Source: Chondrus crispus
Lineage: Eukaryota; Rhodophyta; Florideophyceae; Gigartinales; Gigartinaceae
Reading direction: 5' to 3'
Length of the DNA: 64,000 bases
Assembly (NCBI RefSeq): GCF_000350225.1
Contig: NW_005179053.1
Location: forward strand, 57,802 to 121,801
The notes under the pieces: generated by a model
What the model saw: the letters and a program-made list of their open reading frames with translations, nothing else
Database searches by the model: none
What the model was told of the DNA's origin: nothing
Made by a program: the position numbers and the translations under genes
Part shown: positions 24,474 through 36,539 of the stretch, in pieces
Layout: each line of letters opens with the position of its first letter
How positions within the stretch are numbered: position 1 is the stretch's first letter

Positions 24474-24803
24474 AGTGATCAATTGATCCCGAAAGGGCAA
24501 CTTATTACGCGTTGCGTGACCATCGCTTCGTTTTAATCGCTGAAGTGTATCTTCACACCGTAAAGTTACGCTACGTGCAGAAATTGCATCCGGTGTTCCG
24601 TTACTATGCTCATCCAGAGCAGTTCGGAGAGCGTCGTGTAGGGTGTGTCATGGTTCCCATGTACAGCACAAACATCCATGATACGCACACACGCCCGACA
24701 GGTGTCACTTGGATAGACAGCGCCCCCATGCCGGTACCGCCGTCTCGTAATAGAGCTTCGTCCGCTAGCGTCAGTAAACAGAGTCGCCGTTCCTTGCAGC
24801 ACA

Positions 24804-27420
24804 GGTTATGGTCGCAAACCGCATTCTACGACCGGAAAACAGTCACACACCGCCTATCCGAAGATCCCCACGCTTCTCACAAGGGCCCATACCCTCTCCC
24901 ACAACCTCTGCCGGCAAACCCGCGAGCCTGCAGTATACACCCCTTCCCAGGACCCGGCCTCTCCTCCGCCCCGCAGCTTAATGAGCTGCAGACCACACTC
25001 AGCCAACCCTGATCTCCACCCCCGCCCCCGCCGAGCCGCGTAGAGACCCGCCTCGAAGAACCCACACTCCCGGATCTCCCGACAACGCCTCTGCACACCA
25101 GCGTCGAGAGCCTCATCAACCAGCCGCCCCTCCCACGATAACGCCTTGCCCCTACCTTTCTCGTCGCACACAGACGACCATACCACTCCGCGATCGCCCG
25201 TCACCCCAAACACTCATCCGCCTACCGACCTCCACTCACCTGCATACAGATGAGTGGATATCGGTAAGGGGCGAAGTGCACGTCGCCCCTCCCGATTCTA
25301 TGCACGCCTCCCCACTTTTCTTGCAGCAGGCACCAATTTCCGCCTCTGGCGCCATGCGTTGCATGAAATTGCCGTGATAAATGACACACAACATACCCTA
25401 TGCACTACCTACGTACCACCCCAACACGTCACCGCAAAACACGCACAATAAATCAAAGACCGTGCATCCATCCGCATGCTGATCACGAATAGCCTCCCAC
25501 AACACCTGGAAGAGACCACGGAACTGGCCTTCCGACACCCCGTGCCGAGCTACTGTTAGCTGTTCAAGCAGACTTCACTGACAGCTCCCCCACCACCGAC
25601 CTCCCTACTCAGACAAGAAGCAGACGGTCTCCATTTCCCACCAGACCTAAAGGTGGACGAATGCATCAAAAAACACAGAGCACCGCGCATGCGTATGCGT
25701 CTCGCCAAAAACCCACACATATCCACAGACGAAACTGTCACCGTGGACGCGATCATCAAAAGCCTGGAACACCACCCCACCTTCAAGCACCTACTGCACA
25801 CTACGACGGAGTCAACATCTGTCCCCACCATCATTCTTGGTAAATTGCAACGGCTCAACAATGTCAAAGCTCGCACCACCGTATGACAGGACAACACAAC
25901 ACCAAACCCACAACTACTACCCACAGCCGCACTCAGGCAAGCGAAGCGCGAACCCCACACACGACCCCGTGGCCGCAACTGCGGACGAGGGCAACCCCGA
26001 AGACCATGGTACAACTCACCATTTATTAACACCACCCCACTCTCCCACGCCCACACCGGTCGAATCCACCGCACTAGCACCCAAATTCCTCGGTTTTAGT
26101 TTATCCCCAGAAACGAACAGCTACACACCGGAAAACGAAAGCACAGCACGCTTCCACGGACACTACAGAAAACCAATCAGAGGAAATTCACGTCTTCCAT
26201 TGCAAACTGCTGGAAGACCACGCCATTATGCGCTATGTCCTTGACTTAGGTGCCAGCCCCACGCATATCACCAAAGCCACACCCCAACTGCGCCTCTCAC
26301 AAAACGCATTATCACTAACACCGCAACATTTTCCACGTCGTCTGCACCGCACTTTGACATCCTGTAGATCAAGAGCAAAAACATTAGGGCTCTCAACTTT
26401 CCAGAGATCGCGAACCACACAATTCGCCAGAACCTTCTCTCCGTGCATAATATCGCACGAAAATATAGAGCCATCGTCTTCCGATCCCACAACGCCGTCA
26501 CAATCTCAACAAAAATACCCCCCCAAAATAGTCACCACGGGACGCGCTTGAAAGGGAAACTATGTCCTTAACCGACCAAACTATCCTTCTCAGGCACACG
26601 CCGCTTGCCAACACCGCGCCCACGCACACAACTTCACAAAAACATTCCGGAAGCCAGCACGCGGCCCGACATGCACAGCTGCCACCACCCTCGCACCCTG
26701 TACCGACACCACCCCCGCTCCAGTCCCCAACAAGAGCGCCCCGCATATGAAAACATGCACGTTGTTAGGGGGGCCCTTGAGTGCTACCCTCCTACCCCGC
26801 GCAGCGCCACTCTGGAACACGCATTCGACTCCACCACTTGGAGGACGTCGTCCGCGATGCCATATTCAAATACAACCATACCATGCATCACGGAACAAGC
26901 GCACTCATAGCTATCGAGTGGAGCACCTCCACTCCTGCCATCTCCCCATTCCACAGATTTGATCAACTGGGAACCACCCCTGACCACTTGGCACCGTGCC
27001 AAAATCCCTACTCTCTAATCTTGTTCACGAGCAGTCAGATATCTGCACCCTAACGACGACAATCACCTCACATTCATGATTGTAACAACCTCCAAAATAC
27101 ACAGCATACGCACCATCGACTTCCACCCTCATTTCGCCAAAAAAGACCCAACCGCCACCTCCACAGATGCGTTCAAGGCATACACCCCACACAAAACACC
27201 ACAGTAAATTCCTGTCTCCACCCCGCACCCCTCAACCGCAGGAAAGCCACAAAGTACCCATTTCCCCAAATGTGGGTATCCGCTCACGTCAAAGAACTCG
27301 ATGCCCTGGACACCAAACAGGTCATACAATGGACCTCCGACAACCTCCTTCCGCGCAACACCCGCCTCATCCCCCTCTCTATGAGATATCGCTAAAACCA
27401 AAGTGTGGGTTTTAAGGCTG
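24804..27420 (+). pseudogene. Copia element 3 internal region, degenerate
   Basis: GGTTATGG at 24804 follows an LTR-like end (TTCCTTGCAGCACA) and matches the primer-site motif of elements 1 and 2. Gag-like sequence follows (NFRLWRHALHEIAV near 25340; DECIKKHRAPRMRMRLAKNP near 25660). A protease frame at 26228 contains YVLDLGASPTHITKA, which keeps Asp, Gly, Ala and Ser of DxGAS. Integrase C-terminal sequence lies at 26840-27000 (DAIFKYNHTMHHGTSALIAI, FDQLGTTPDH). The first RT block is at 27290-27400 (VKELDALDTKQVIQW). RT palm and RNase H are absent. Frames are broken throughout. Confidence 0.7.
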
Positions 27421-27990
27421 ATTTCGTCTCGTTTGCTGCGATGTATGATATCTCCAGCCTGCCTTCGGATAGAATTTGTCGTCATGGCTCACCAATTTTT
27501 GAATTTCGAGACTGCTCATATGAGATAAGAACCATTCCTAGCGGTCTTAACATCATATTAACACTGGCCACCTGAGAACTTGGACGGGTTCTCAGCCCTA
27601 TCAGTTTCGGTATGGGGAATTTTCGCGGGAGCTGGACTGTGACTCGGGAGGCGTTTCAGCATGATGGAACGTGTTTTAGTGGGCGTGGTAAGCAAGTTTA
27701 CAGGTAGTTAGAACAGTACAATTGGTGCAAATTTATGCACGTTGTGTGCAGAGACCTTTTGAAGCTGAGTTCCAAATTTCCCATTTCTCAAAATTACCCT
27801 GATATGGAAGGGTAGTTGTGCTTCTAGGAAAATCATATCACATAAAGAAATAGGAGGTCTGCTTCGGGCCGGTGTAAAGAATATGTTGGCGCAGAAAAAC
27901 ATTCTAGAATCGCTGTGGCTATTGGCCGAATATCACGGAAGAAGGACTTGTCATTGGAAATCCAGTGGTCGGGCAAGGACTCGAAGGTCG

Positions 27991-28690
27991 TGTAGCATAA
28001 ACACCCCCAGACGACTGGAGGTGTATGCGCAGTTCGACCTGTAGACCCCGGTTCGGAGAAGGGGTGAAGCGGGCCAACCAGCTACGGAACCGGGCTCGGG
28101 CCCGGGTAGCGGTGGTAGAGCGGGAGCGAGCAGGGACGCGCGCACGCACGAGCGGATCGACGCCTCGACGCCCCGGAGCAGCACTGGGTGACGTACCAGT
28201 GCTGACGGGCGGAGGCGGTTCCGTGCTCGCTCGCGTGCTGCGCGTCCACTCCGGCTCGGCTCCGACTAAACGCGCGCGAAGAGCGAAGGCGACGTTTAGA
28301 ATAAGCTGGGTGGACTGACCTTGGCGGTCGGTTGAGGACAAGCCCGTCCTTGTCTCTCTCCGCCGCCGTCGGTCCGCTCCATATTTAATATACAAAACAA
28401 TCTATCATAACACTACAGTACCGAGGTACTGTAGTGGGCTACTGTAGCGCAGGTCGGCCCGCACTGTAATACTGTCAGCTATGTAGAGGCTGACAGTACA
28501 CGTATCGCCCGGGGTGCGTGCGCGCTTCGTTCGCGCGCTGTACACGTGTGCACGTGTGTGCGCGTGTCCCTTGTCCCCGTGGTGTACACGTGGACACGCG
28601 CGGTTGTACTGTAGAGCTCGACGCTCTACAGTAGCTGATCTAGTTCTTGATCTAATCTAATTCAAACCTTCAAGGGGGGGTTATGCTACA
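27991..28690 (-). mobile_element. Complete solo LTR, 700 bp
   Basis: On the + strand it begins TGTAGCATAA (27991-28000) and ends TTATGCTACA (28681-28690), a perfect 10-bp terminal inverted repeat. It is flanked on both sides by GGTCG (27986-27990 and 28691-28695), a perfect 5-bp target duplication. Read on the minus strand, its internal blocks match LTR copies A and B (14728-15812) in the same order, including the CTACAGTAGC boxes, the ATTAAATA box, CGCCTCCGCCCGTCAGCACTGG and GGCGTCGAGGCGTCGATCCG. It is most simply explained as a solo LTR left by recombination between two LTRs. Confidence 0.85.
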
Positions 28691-29565
28691 GGTCGGCCTA
28701 CTTTTTTGGATATTCGGTGACTACGACGCTCCGCACTTTATGCAGCAAAGGGGTTAATGATTTTGCAAAAACTACCTTAGTCTACAGTAATTGTGTTTTT
28801 CGGAGTCGCCCATTTCCAACAAGCACGGAACGCGGCGATGAAATCGCAATTTCCCGACAAGTTGCACATTGCGTACCACTCTGTCCCAATATCGATTATG
28901 TCACGAGCAAAGGCTAAAACAGCAAGTAACCATACAGTCAGCGGACGAGCGAGGCCTTGCAATCCGAACCGCGCAGCCTTGTTTGCAAAAGCTCCGTGCT
29001 GTAATACGGCACATCAATTCAGATCAGAAAGCTGCTCAAGATTTTCGTTGTGAAAGGACACGTGTATGTGTTTTGCCCTAATAATCCTGACACAATTAAG
29101 AGCTAGTTTTACAGCAGGAGGTTGGACATCAGGTACGGGGGTTTGGGCTTGGGCTTCTTACGCCATGGCCAACGGTGCCACTTTCTATTCAAATTCGCCG
29201 GAGTTTAGAACTGTCCAAAATTTGCAGGTGGCCAACGGGGCCTAATTGTATATCTTGCTATGTTTTTAGATATGGAATAAACCCACAGCTCTTCAAAAAG
29301 GGTCGATATGGAGAGCGCCGGGTCCATATCTATTTCATCTTTCCATAAATTTCGGCTCTATATTGGTTCTCAATGAGCTCAGCTCCGGAACGGAACGTTT
29401 TGGCGCACTTCTGTCGTTTCGCTTCGCAATAGAGCGCTTGCCGCCCTTTCGGGACTACAGAGGGATACGAAAGAGAATGCTCAGCCCTACTTGCCCAGAT
29501 ATTTCGTTTTGTGCCCGTGATATAGCGCCGGAGAGGTGCTTGATTCTTCTGTGCACGTTTTGAGC

Positions 29566-30656
29566 ATGGCAGGGAGCAGAGGAAAACACTATAGTTCTGA
29601 GGAGATGATCGCGGTTTGTCGAGCGTTTGTTACGGCATCAGAAGATCCTGCACGTGGTACTGACCAGCGCTGAGAAGCAGTCGTAGCACGGGTTGGAAGG
29701 GACTGGTTAATGGAAGCCGAGCGTCACCGTGGGAACAACATGGCGGTAAGCAGTATCGGGACATAGGGGCATCGATCCTCGATTTCTATTATTAAAGCGT
29801 CCAAAAAACTCAAGGCTGAAGCGCAAAAGCTTCACGGATGTGTGCAGCGCATCAAAATGTGGGATCCCACGGGTGGACCCACTGATGAAGCCATAATGCG
29901 CATGGCAATTGCTGTGTACAACGGGGCGCCAATTGGGCGGGCACTGTATCAGTACTTGCCGCAAGATGGACCGGTTCCGACTCTGCCGTTTGAAATGCTC
30001 CCAGCATATTGCTGGTTTCGCCGAAAGAATCTTCTGTCGCTGGTCTCAGCAAGGGTCGGCGCTGCAGGCCCTAAACATTAAGTACCTGATTTTGCTCTTG
30101 CGACTGTACCACTACTTGCCTACGAGACTGTATGTACGCCTGGTCCAGAGGGCATTCGTGCCCCAGGCCCTGCCCTTGTCGTTGGATGGACAGGGTCCGT
30201 CTCATCGCCCGCCGCAACATGCCCGATTCGGAGCCCGCCCAAACCTATTAGAACTTCCGTGCTAACCAGTCGTGATGTTCGGTCTATTGTGCATGACAAC
30301 GAACGGCGTTTATCTTCCCAGTCGTCAATACTGGGGGCGTTGCGCCACCGCCTGATAGCTCCAATGCGCCGGAGCGTCCTGTCGGGCGCAAACGTCAGAA
30401 TCTGGCGAATTCAAATGCCGTAAGCAACGCATCTCTGGCTGGTTCTGTCAAGGAGCTTGTAGAAATGATCAAGGAAAATATTGTCCTTGCGAAACCAAAT
30501 CCAGCCGTTGATCTAGAGACACTGAAGGCAAAAAAGGTGGCCGCAATGATAGTTCTCAGCAATACGTCTTCGACACTTCAAATGATCAGATTATCTTCAG
30601 ATTACGTCACGGAGGCGCTCGGCGGAAGCAACGAATCCGACGATACCAACAAGTAA
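29566..30656 (+). pseudogene. Myb/SANT-like DNA-binding ORF remnant
   Basis: ATG 29566 starts a frame reading GKHYSSEEMIAVCRAFVTAS and SEDPARGTDQR, typical of the Myb/SANT-like domain of transposon-associated or plant-type DNA-binding proteins. It stops at TGA 29671. The domain resumes near 29805 with KKLKAEAQKLHGCVQRIKMW and TGGPTDEAIMRMAIAVYNG. A possible splice donor (GGTAAGC, near 29742) lies between the two parts. A C-terminal helical stretch is found at 30465-30656. Harbinger elements usually carry a Myb-like protein beside the transposase. The Harbinger transposase remnant at 32761-33982 is convergent with it and could belong to the same element. Confidence 0.55.
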
Positions 30657-32560
30657 ACAGCATTTGCCCACCATGCCACTCAGATTCTGTTGTAAACTTT
30701 ACAATCACACACATAAAAACAAACGGAAACAAACAGACGCACTCGATGTCGCCATGCTCTCCGCCTGCATCCATGCCCGCGCCACGCGTGCTCGGCACCC
30801 CAAGCTCAAGCGCGACCGTCGTCGGTAATTCGGGCGCGAAAGAAGCTTCGCTCCCTTACCCTGCCCGACTACCTCCAGCCACGCTTGCCCAAGTTTTGCT
30901 TCCGTCTTTTCCGTCGCCTCCGACTACGTGTGCCTCTGTGACTTTCGCTGCTCCACACCCTCGCTCCACTCTCCGCTCCCATGCCCATTCTGGCCACGCT
31001 GTCCTCCCTCTCACCCTTGCAGACCTGCCTGCATCATCACACTCTGCCTCACTACTTGTTGCCCCACGCCCCCTTCAATGCCACTCCCCGCTCCCATGCC
31101 CATGCTGCCAGCGCCGATCTCCCCCTCACCGTTGCCGACTTGCCTGCGTCATCATGCACCGCCTCACCATTTGTTGCAGCACGCCCCCTTCAATTGCCAC
31201 GTCGCAATACGCGCCTTTCATCTCCTGTAGGCGGCCTCACTGCACCTCTTTTGCGTTAATTATATATTTTAATATTTTAATAAATAATAATTGTATATAT
31301 TAATATTAAAGGTTTGTATATTATTATATTTGTAGTTTTATTTTAATTCTCAATGCCGCCCGCACTTCACTCGCAGTTCCTGCATCCGTTTTCGAAGCCA
31401 AAACTCACTGAAGCCTGCGCTCTCGTCCGCACAGTCAGCAACCCAGTCTGCCTCGACCCCCCACCGGTGAGCTTGTCGCTTAGAGCCACGCCGTCACTTC
31501 CTGCGGCTCTGCCTCTGCTTCCGACCATTGCCGCTGCCTTGAATTTTGCTTCCTCGCCCCCGGAACCTGGAGCTGAGCCATTCCGTGCTTCCCCCGTCCG
31601 CCTCCGAGCCCGAGCAATCGCAGTGTGGGCTCCTGCTACCACGCCTCACGCTTCCGCCCCCTGCTCCTGCCTTCGCCGTCCCTGCGCCTGGGGAGACCCC
31701 TGCGGCGCCCCTTTCTCCACTATATCTCCCCCTCCCATAATATATCAGCAACCTTTCCTGCTCTACGTCCGACTGACCCTCCCTCTACCTCCGCTGCGGC
31801 ATCCTCTGACTGCCCTTGAGTCCCCCGCTGCGGCATCCTCTGAATGCCCTTGTGTCCCCCCTTCTCTTTGATGCGCTTCTCCCCTCCCCCGCTTGCCCGC
31901 CTCTTCTTGACCAACCTTGCCCCTCAGCCGAAACCAATGAACTCTTTAAACGCCCCCTCTCCATCTCTGCGATCTCTGCCACCCCTCGCCTCTGCCCACC
32001 TTCTCCGTACTCCCTCCTTCTCGTCCCTCCCAGTCGGGCTCCCGCAACTGCCGTGTCGCTGTGAGCCAAACTTCCCTCTCGTTAGCTTCGACGGCTTCGT
32101 CCCAGCTGCCCTGCTCGCTCCTAACCCGCCTTCCTGCATCTCTTCCACCCTATGTCTCCCTTCCATTTGCGATCTCCTTCTTGGCCCGTTTCGGGTCACC
32201 CAGATCAACGCCGCAAAATCACACACAATACTGGTTGCCAAACACATCTTGCCACAGGCGGCGGGGCCGGTATTATCGGCCGCGGCGGGTACACCGTGAG
32301 GGCGGGGGCGGGGCGTAGGGGGCACGGCAGCGGGCGGCGGCGTGCGGCGGCGTGCGGCGGCGACGGCAGTGACGGCAGTGACGGAGAAGGTCAAGACGTC
32401 AATGTAGGGTAGCGGAGCGGAGCGAGAGCGGGAAGGAGAAGGCAAGCGGGGCGAAGGGGGGCTGTCAGAGAGAAGGCGAGCGGGTGGCGGGCGCCCGTGC
32501 ACAGAGAAGGTAATGCCTATAGTAATATTGTTAACTTAATTCCAGCCGTCCCTTATCTCC
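30657..32560. other. Pyrimidine-rich tract with AT-rich core
   Basis: About 1.9 kb with strong C/T bias on the + strand. It carries long but unconvincing proline/serine-rich frames on + and arginine-rich frames on -, and I do not regard any of these as genes. A ~90-bp AT-rich core (31254-31345) divides it. The part near 32310-32440 is GGCGGC-rich microsatellite-like DNA. No recognisable family. Confidence 0.4.
30975..31205. repeat. Two-copy tandem repeat, period about 115 bp
   Basis: The block starting GCTCCCATGCCCAT at 30975 recurs at 31090. Each copy continues through CTTGC.GACCTGCCTGC-like sequence to CACGCCCCCTTCAAT. A shorter duplication (CCGCTGCGGCATCCTCTGA) occurs twice near 31790 and 31830. 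Confidence 0.75.
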
Positions 32561-32760
32561 CATGCATGGTCAACTAGTGCCGTCACAAGTTGCGCATGGA
32601 GCATTTCATTCTGAATTTCATTTGATGCACTTGGCAAATCTTCACCTGATACAGGTTCGCGATGTTGGAAATCGAATCCTGGTGGGAGAATTTGTAGCTC
32701 AGCATCCGACAAACGGTCACCATCAAGACCGTCTGACGTGTAGGTTGAGTCTCTCCTGAT

Positions 32761-33982
32761 CTAGACTGTCATATTATGTAAAATAGTGCAGCAGGTGAGA
32801 ATTTGTACACAGTCAGATACACTCCAGCCCCTCGCACGTCTTTGAATTATCGGAAACTGCTGAAATAACACCCCAAAGACCCTTTTCACACACTCGCGCA
32901 CGCCCTCTTCAGGCTTGGCGAATGCTTGATGTTTTGCCGTGGTGGGCACTGAGAACGTCTTCACAAATATTTTCCAGCTTGGGTAAATGGAGTCGGTGAA
33001 AAAGTAGAACCAACGCAGAGTGTAGGTCCCAATTAGGATGCTGACATCGTTCGGTGAGTACTCTCCCGCTTGCATGTGCGCGAAAAGAGGGCTGCTCTGA
33101 AGAATGTTCAAGTCGTTTAACATACCAGGTAGTCCAGCATACAACGACCAGATCCAAAGATCAGCGGCACAAACGACTTCCATTCGAATAGTGTTTCCCT
33201 TTTCCTTACCTTGATCCATACCATTCCATGCTTTTGGACAATTTTCCAGCTCCATCCCGAGCAGTCAAGTGCTCCTATATATCCCTGAAATCCCAGCTTT
33301 TGAAATGAAGCCAATATACGAACGATGTCTCCATCGTTCGGAGACCGTAAGTAGTCAGGACCAAACTCTCGCAGGACCACCATGACAAACTCACGAAGCG
33401 CTCGGAGCCCCGTCGATTTGGCCAGTTTGCATTATGATTCAGACTTCTTTGCAGAATCCTCACTCGTTATCATTTGTAAGGCGACCCAGAGGTTTTGCAG
33501 AGGATCTGGCACCACACCACACACACTGAGGCGCTGCATAAACATGGACTTGTATTTGTCAAACAGTTGTACATCGCAGAATAACTTGTTCCGGTAGATG
33601 TAGTTGACTTTCTCAAGAGTCCTGAAGGTACCTGCGTCCGTGCAACCCAGTTGTATGATTTATCTCATCATCTGGCCAAAACCAATCAACTCGAATTTGA
33701 TGGGCGGCAGCCGCAAAAACTCCTCTCAATGTTCAGAGCCCGCCCCGGATGCGCACCGCCGCTCGTTGAATGCTCGTCTTCAGCTGACGAACCGACGATC
33801 GCCTGCACGAGAACCTGCTCGGTCTCTTCGTTGAGTACTTCATTAAAACTGCTGTCACAGGACGAGGAGGACGACGCGGAAGATAATGATGATTTGGAGA
33901 GGCCCATTGTCGCGGTACAGGAGATAGTACGCGGGGCGCAAGTGTGGTCGAGAGCCGTGATCTGATTGCAGTGGTTGCTCAA
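32761..33982 (-). pseudogene. PIF/Harbinger-type transposase, plant-like, frameshifted
   Basis: Minus-strand frames in order. N-terminal GRALNIERSFCGC is at 33700-33740. Middle block FREFVMVVLREFGPDYLRSP is near 33330-33390. Then comes GFQGYIGALDCSGWSWK (first Asp) near 33250-33290, and from 33255 to 32761 an intact frame with ENCPKAWNGMDQGKEKGNTI, IWSLYAGLPGMLNDLNILQS, a DSIYPSWKIFVKTF segment (second Asp; usually DGIYP) and VRECVKRVFGVLFQQFPIIQ ending in CTILHNM. This is the order of plant-type Harbinger transposases. At least two frameshifts (near 33250 and 33690) disable it. The terminal repeats were not found. Confidence 0.75.
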
Positions 33983-34268
33983 AATGCCTCAGTTGATGAC
34001 TGAGAATCGGGATCTTGTTGCCCGCGTCGCTCGATACTCCGGGGCCGTTGGGCGCCCCAAAATGCATAAAATGCTATTCATAAACGCGTTTACATCATCC
34101 ACTGTAGTAACAACAAGTGGCGAGCAATGAAGTAGAGAGTGCTGCGCAGTTGGCCATGGCTTTATAGTCCTTCTCCAATAACCCAACAACAATGCGAGCG
34201 CACGGGCTTCGACGCAAGCATCAGGTTTAAGAAACCTCGCACATGCATAAAATTCATGAAAAGGTTAA

Positions 34269-34462
34269 ACCCCATGCACACTGCGTGCATTTTTTGATCA
34301 TGCATGGAAAATGTACAATTGGGCACATTTGTGTACATTCGTCCTTCCCTGCGTACACTGTTCATACCATGCATGATTGAACACTACCCGTGAAAGAATT
34401 TCCCGCACAGAGCGTAAAATTCTCGCAAATATTCACGCACGGGAATGCGTGATCTGTGCGCA
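34269..34462 (+). repeat. Left terminal inverted repeat
   Basis: Pairs with 38712-38904. The first ~80 bp are nearly identical in the two arms (CATGCACACTGCGTGCATTT, then TTGATCATGCATGGAAAATG). The inner part shows more substitutions and one small indel. Relative to the right arm there is one extra A between TTAA and CCCC. Confidence 0.85.
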
Positions 34463-34799
34463 CACACCCATCCTTCTCCCTCAACTCCCTTCTCCGCGCT
34501 TCTTGGGACCTAATCTTGTCGTTTTCATCTTCCCTCGGGCCCTTCAAGCATCTCCCAACGGCGACAGATAGGTGTGTATGAAGCCACTCCTCCGAAACGG
34601 TCTTACGCACACTCCGACACTGTGAAAGATGGCACTGCAGAGCAACTAAGTAGTGAGAGAAGAGATGAAGATTGATCTGATGGGATCGAAATGAACTTTT
34701 ACAGTTCCGATTACAGAGGAAGTGATCGCAACAGCGTGTTCTGCTCCAATCTGCCCCTGGCGTCGTCACCAACTGTTCGTCGTCGACTATTTAAATAGT

Positions 34800-34835
34800 G
34801 CACTTCTAGGTCATGAATTCATGACCTGGAAGTGC
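34800..34835. repeat. 36-bp palindrome with one mismatch
   Basis: Arms GCACTTCTAGGTCATGAA and TTCATGACCTGGAAGTGC are reverse complements apart from one position. It has no loop and lies in the 5' non-coding part of the TTAA element. Confidence 0.8.
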
Positions 34836-36029
34836 AGAACCACCCCCGGTTCATGGTCAACAACCGTGTTCCCCCTCAGAGAATTATGCCGACGATTGCG
34901 ATTCGCCATTTTCATTAACAGGATCAATTGAATTCACCCCAACAGAACACTTTAATTTGTCTTCCGAAGACTCGTTGTCTTCAATTGAGAAAATGGTTCA
35001 CGAAGAAGAAGTTCATGCACTTTTGAACTTCAATGATGCCCAACCCAACACAGCTGTTCGTAATAACATGGAAGCACGCAGCATAGCTACGCAGGATTTT
35101 GCCAGACCAATTGTCTGGCATCTTTGCAGATCCGTCACAGTGCTTGTTTGAAGATTACGATACTATGGCTGACGCTGGAGCGAGTGTTAATGAGAATCTT
35201 GCCTCAACTGCAGGACGAAATCAAAGAGGACAGCAAAATGGTGGTTTGTCATCCTGAGAGTATGACAGCCCCTGGGATGATGTCAAGTTGTGCGTAGACG
35301 ATGTTGATTCCACTTTAGGAATTGATTATGTCAATGAGACAAACACTGTTTTACTTAATATATTGAAAGAAGTACGGCTCAACTATAATGAGGATGCGGC
35401 TATCACCACCAGTTATCTTTCTCCGCTGCACCTTTTTGAGGTCTTTCTGTCTGAATCGGTACTTCAGAAGTTAGAGACAAACATAAAAAGGCTACTACAG
35501 CTCCGGAAGTGTACTCTTACAACTGTAATGGAGCTAAAAGGAAGTGGTCGTGATGAATGTCCTAGCAGCATCGTACGACAGTAGAGTGTCTACGATAGGA
35601 GACCCGAAGAACAAGAAATTTTTCTTTTGCACTGAACTCTTAGCAAGTCAGTACAACGACATATGGTCTGCGATGAGCTGCACCAAGCACAGCAGCCAGA
35701 AAGTTGAGCAGTTCAACAGAGGATGGTCTGACAGACCATTACGCGGGAATGCACTCATAACGGAGCTTGAGCAAGAGTTGGCATCAATCAATAGATCTCT
35801 TGCTTATGCTCCAGGCAATACCATTTTTTCTCTTGATGATGACCACCAAAGCCTTCGGTCTCGGTCAGTAACCTCTTTAAATAACCTATCGCAGATGAAA
35901 ACCCGCAAAAGGCTTCAGGACCAGTTAATAATGCTGGCTGCTCCGTGCTCACATCTGCTTTTATTGCAAACCATTACTGTAGACCAGGGGAAAAACTTAT
36001 CCATACTTGGGCAAAGGTTAGCCCAGCTG

Positions 36030-36061
36030 ATACAAGGGGCTGCTATAGCAGCCCCTTGTAT
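36030..36061. repeat. Perfect 32-bp palindrome inside the transposase
   Basis: ATACAAGGGGCTGCTA followed by its exact reverse complement, with no loop. Partial flanking arms AGCCC/GGGCT extend it to 36020-36071. It lies in coding sequence of the TTAA element, where part of the block adds residues that interrupt the family pattern. It may therefore be a small foldback insertion. Confidence 0.85.
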
Positions 36062-36539
36062 ACGCCGGGCTGCTTGAGACTTATGCCTGAAGCAGTTTTC
36101 GCATCTGAAAGAGGCTACAATTGCAAAGAAACTGTCGCATTTATTAATGACACACTTGGAGCAACTGGAATTGGTATATACAAGAGGAGTTTAGAATTTC
36201 CATTTGCGTTCGGTAATGGCCCAATTACGAAAAGACACAAAGGAAGGTCCGTAGGCTAAAAAGGTTGTCGCGCAGTGTACAGTGCTGTGCGCCAACATTC
36301 TGGAGCCAGTGGAAGAACGGTGGAAGCTTTTGTCTATCGGGAGAGCTACTGTTGTAGAATCGCAGCAATGTACAATAATGATCCTGGGAGATTTGGTTCT
36401 CACACTTTTACGCTTATCCCAAAAACAGGGTTCAAAGATGTTTACTGTCAAGATGAAATAACCCGAGAACAACAAGTATTCACACATGAACCTCAGCTGA
36501 CAAGAGCCAGCTCTGGTGAAATGTTTTTGCAGCAGGCTA

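Noticed and set aside
31353..32502. Long Pro/Ser-rich (+) and Arg/Gly-rich (-) frames as genes
   Set aside because: Composition follows the C/T bias of the tract, several frames overlap, and no domain or start context is convincing.
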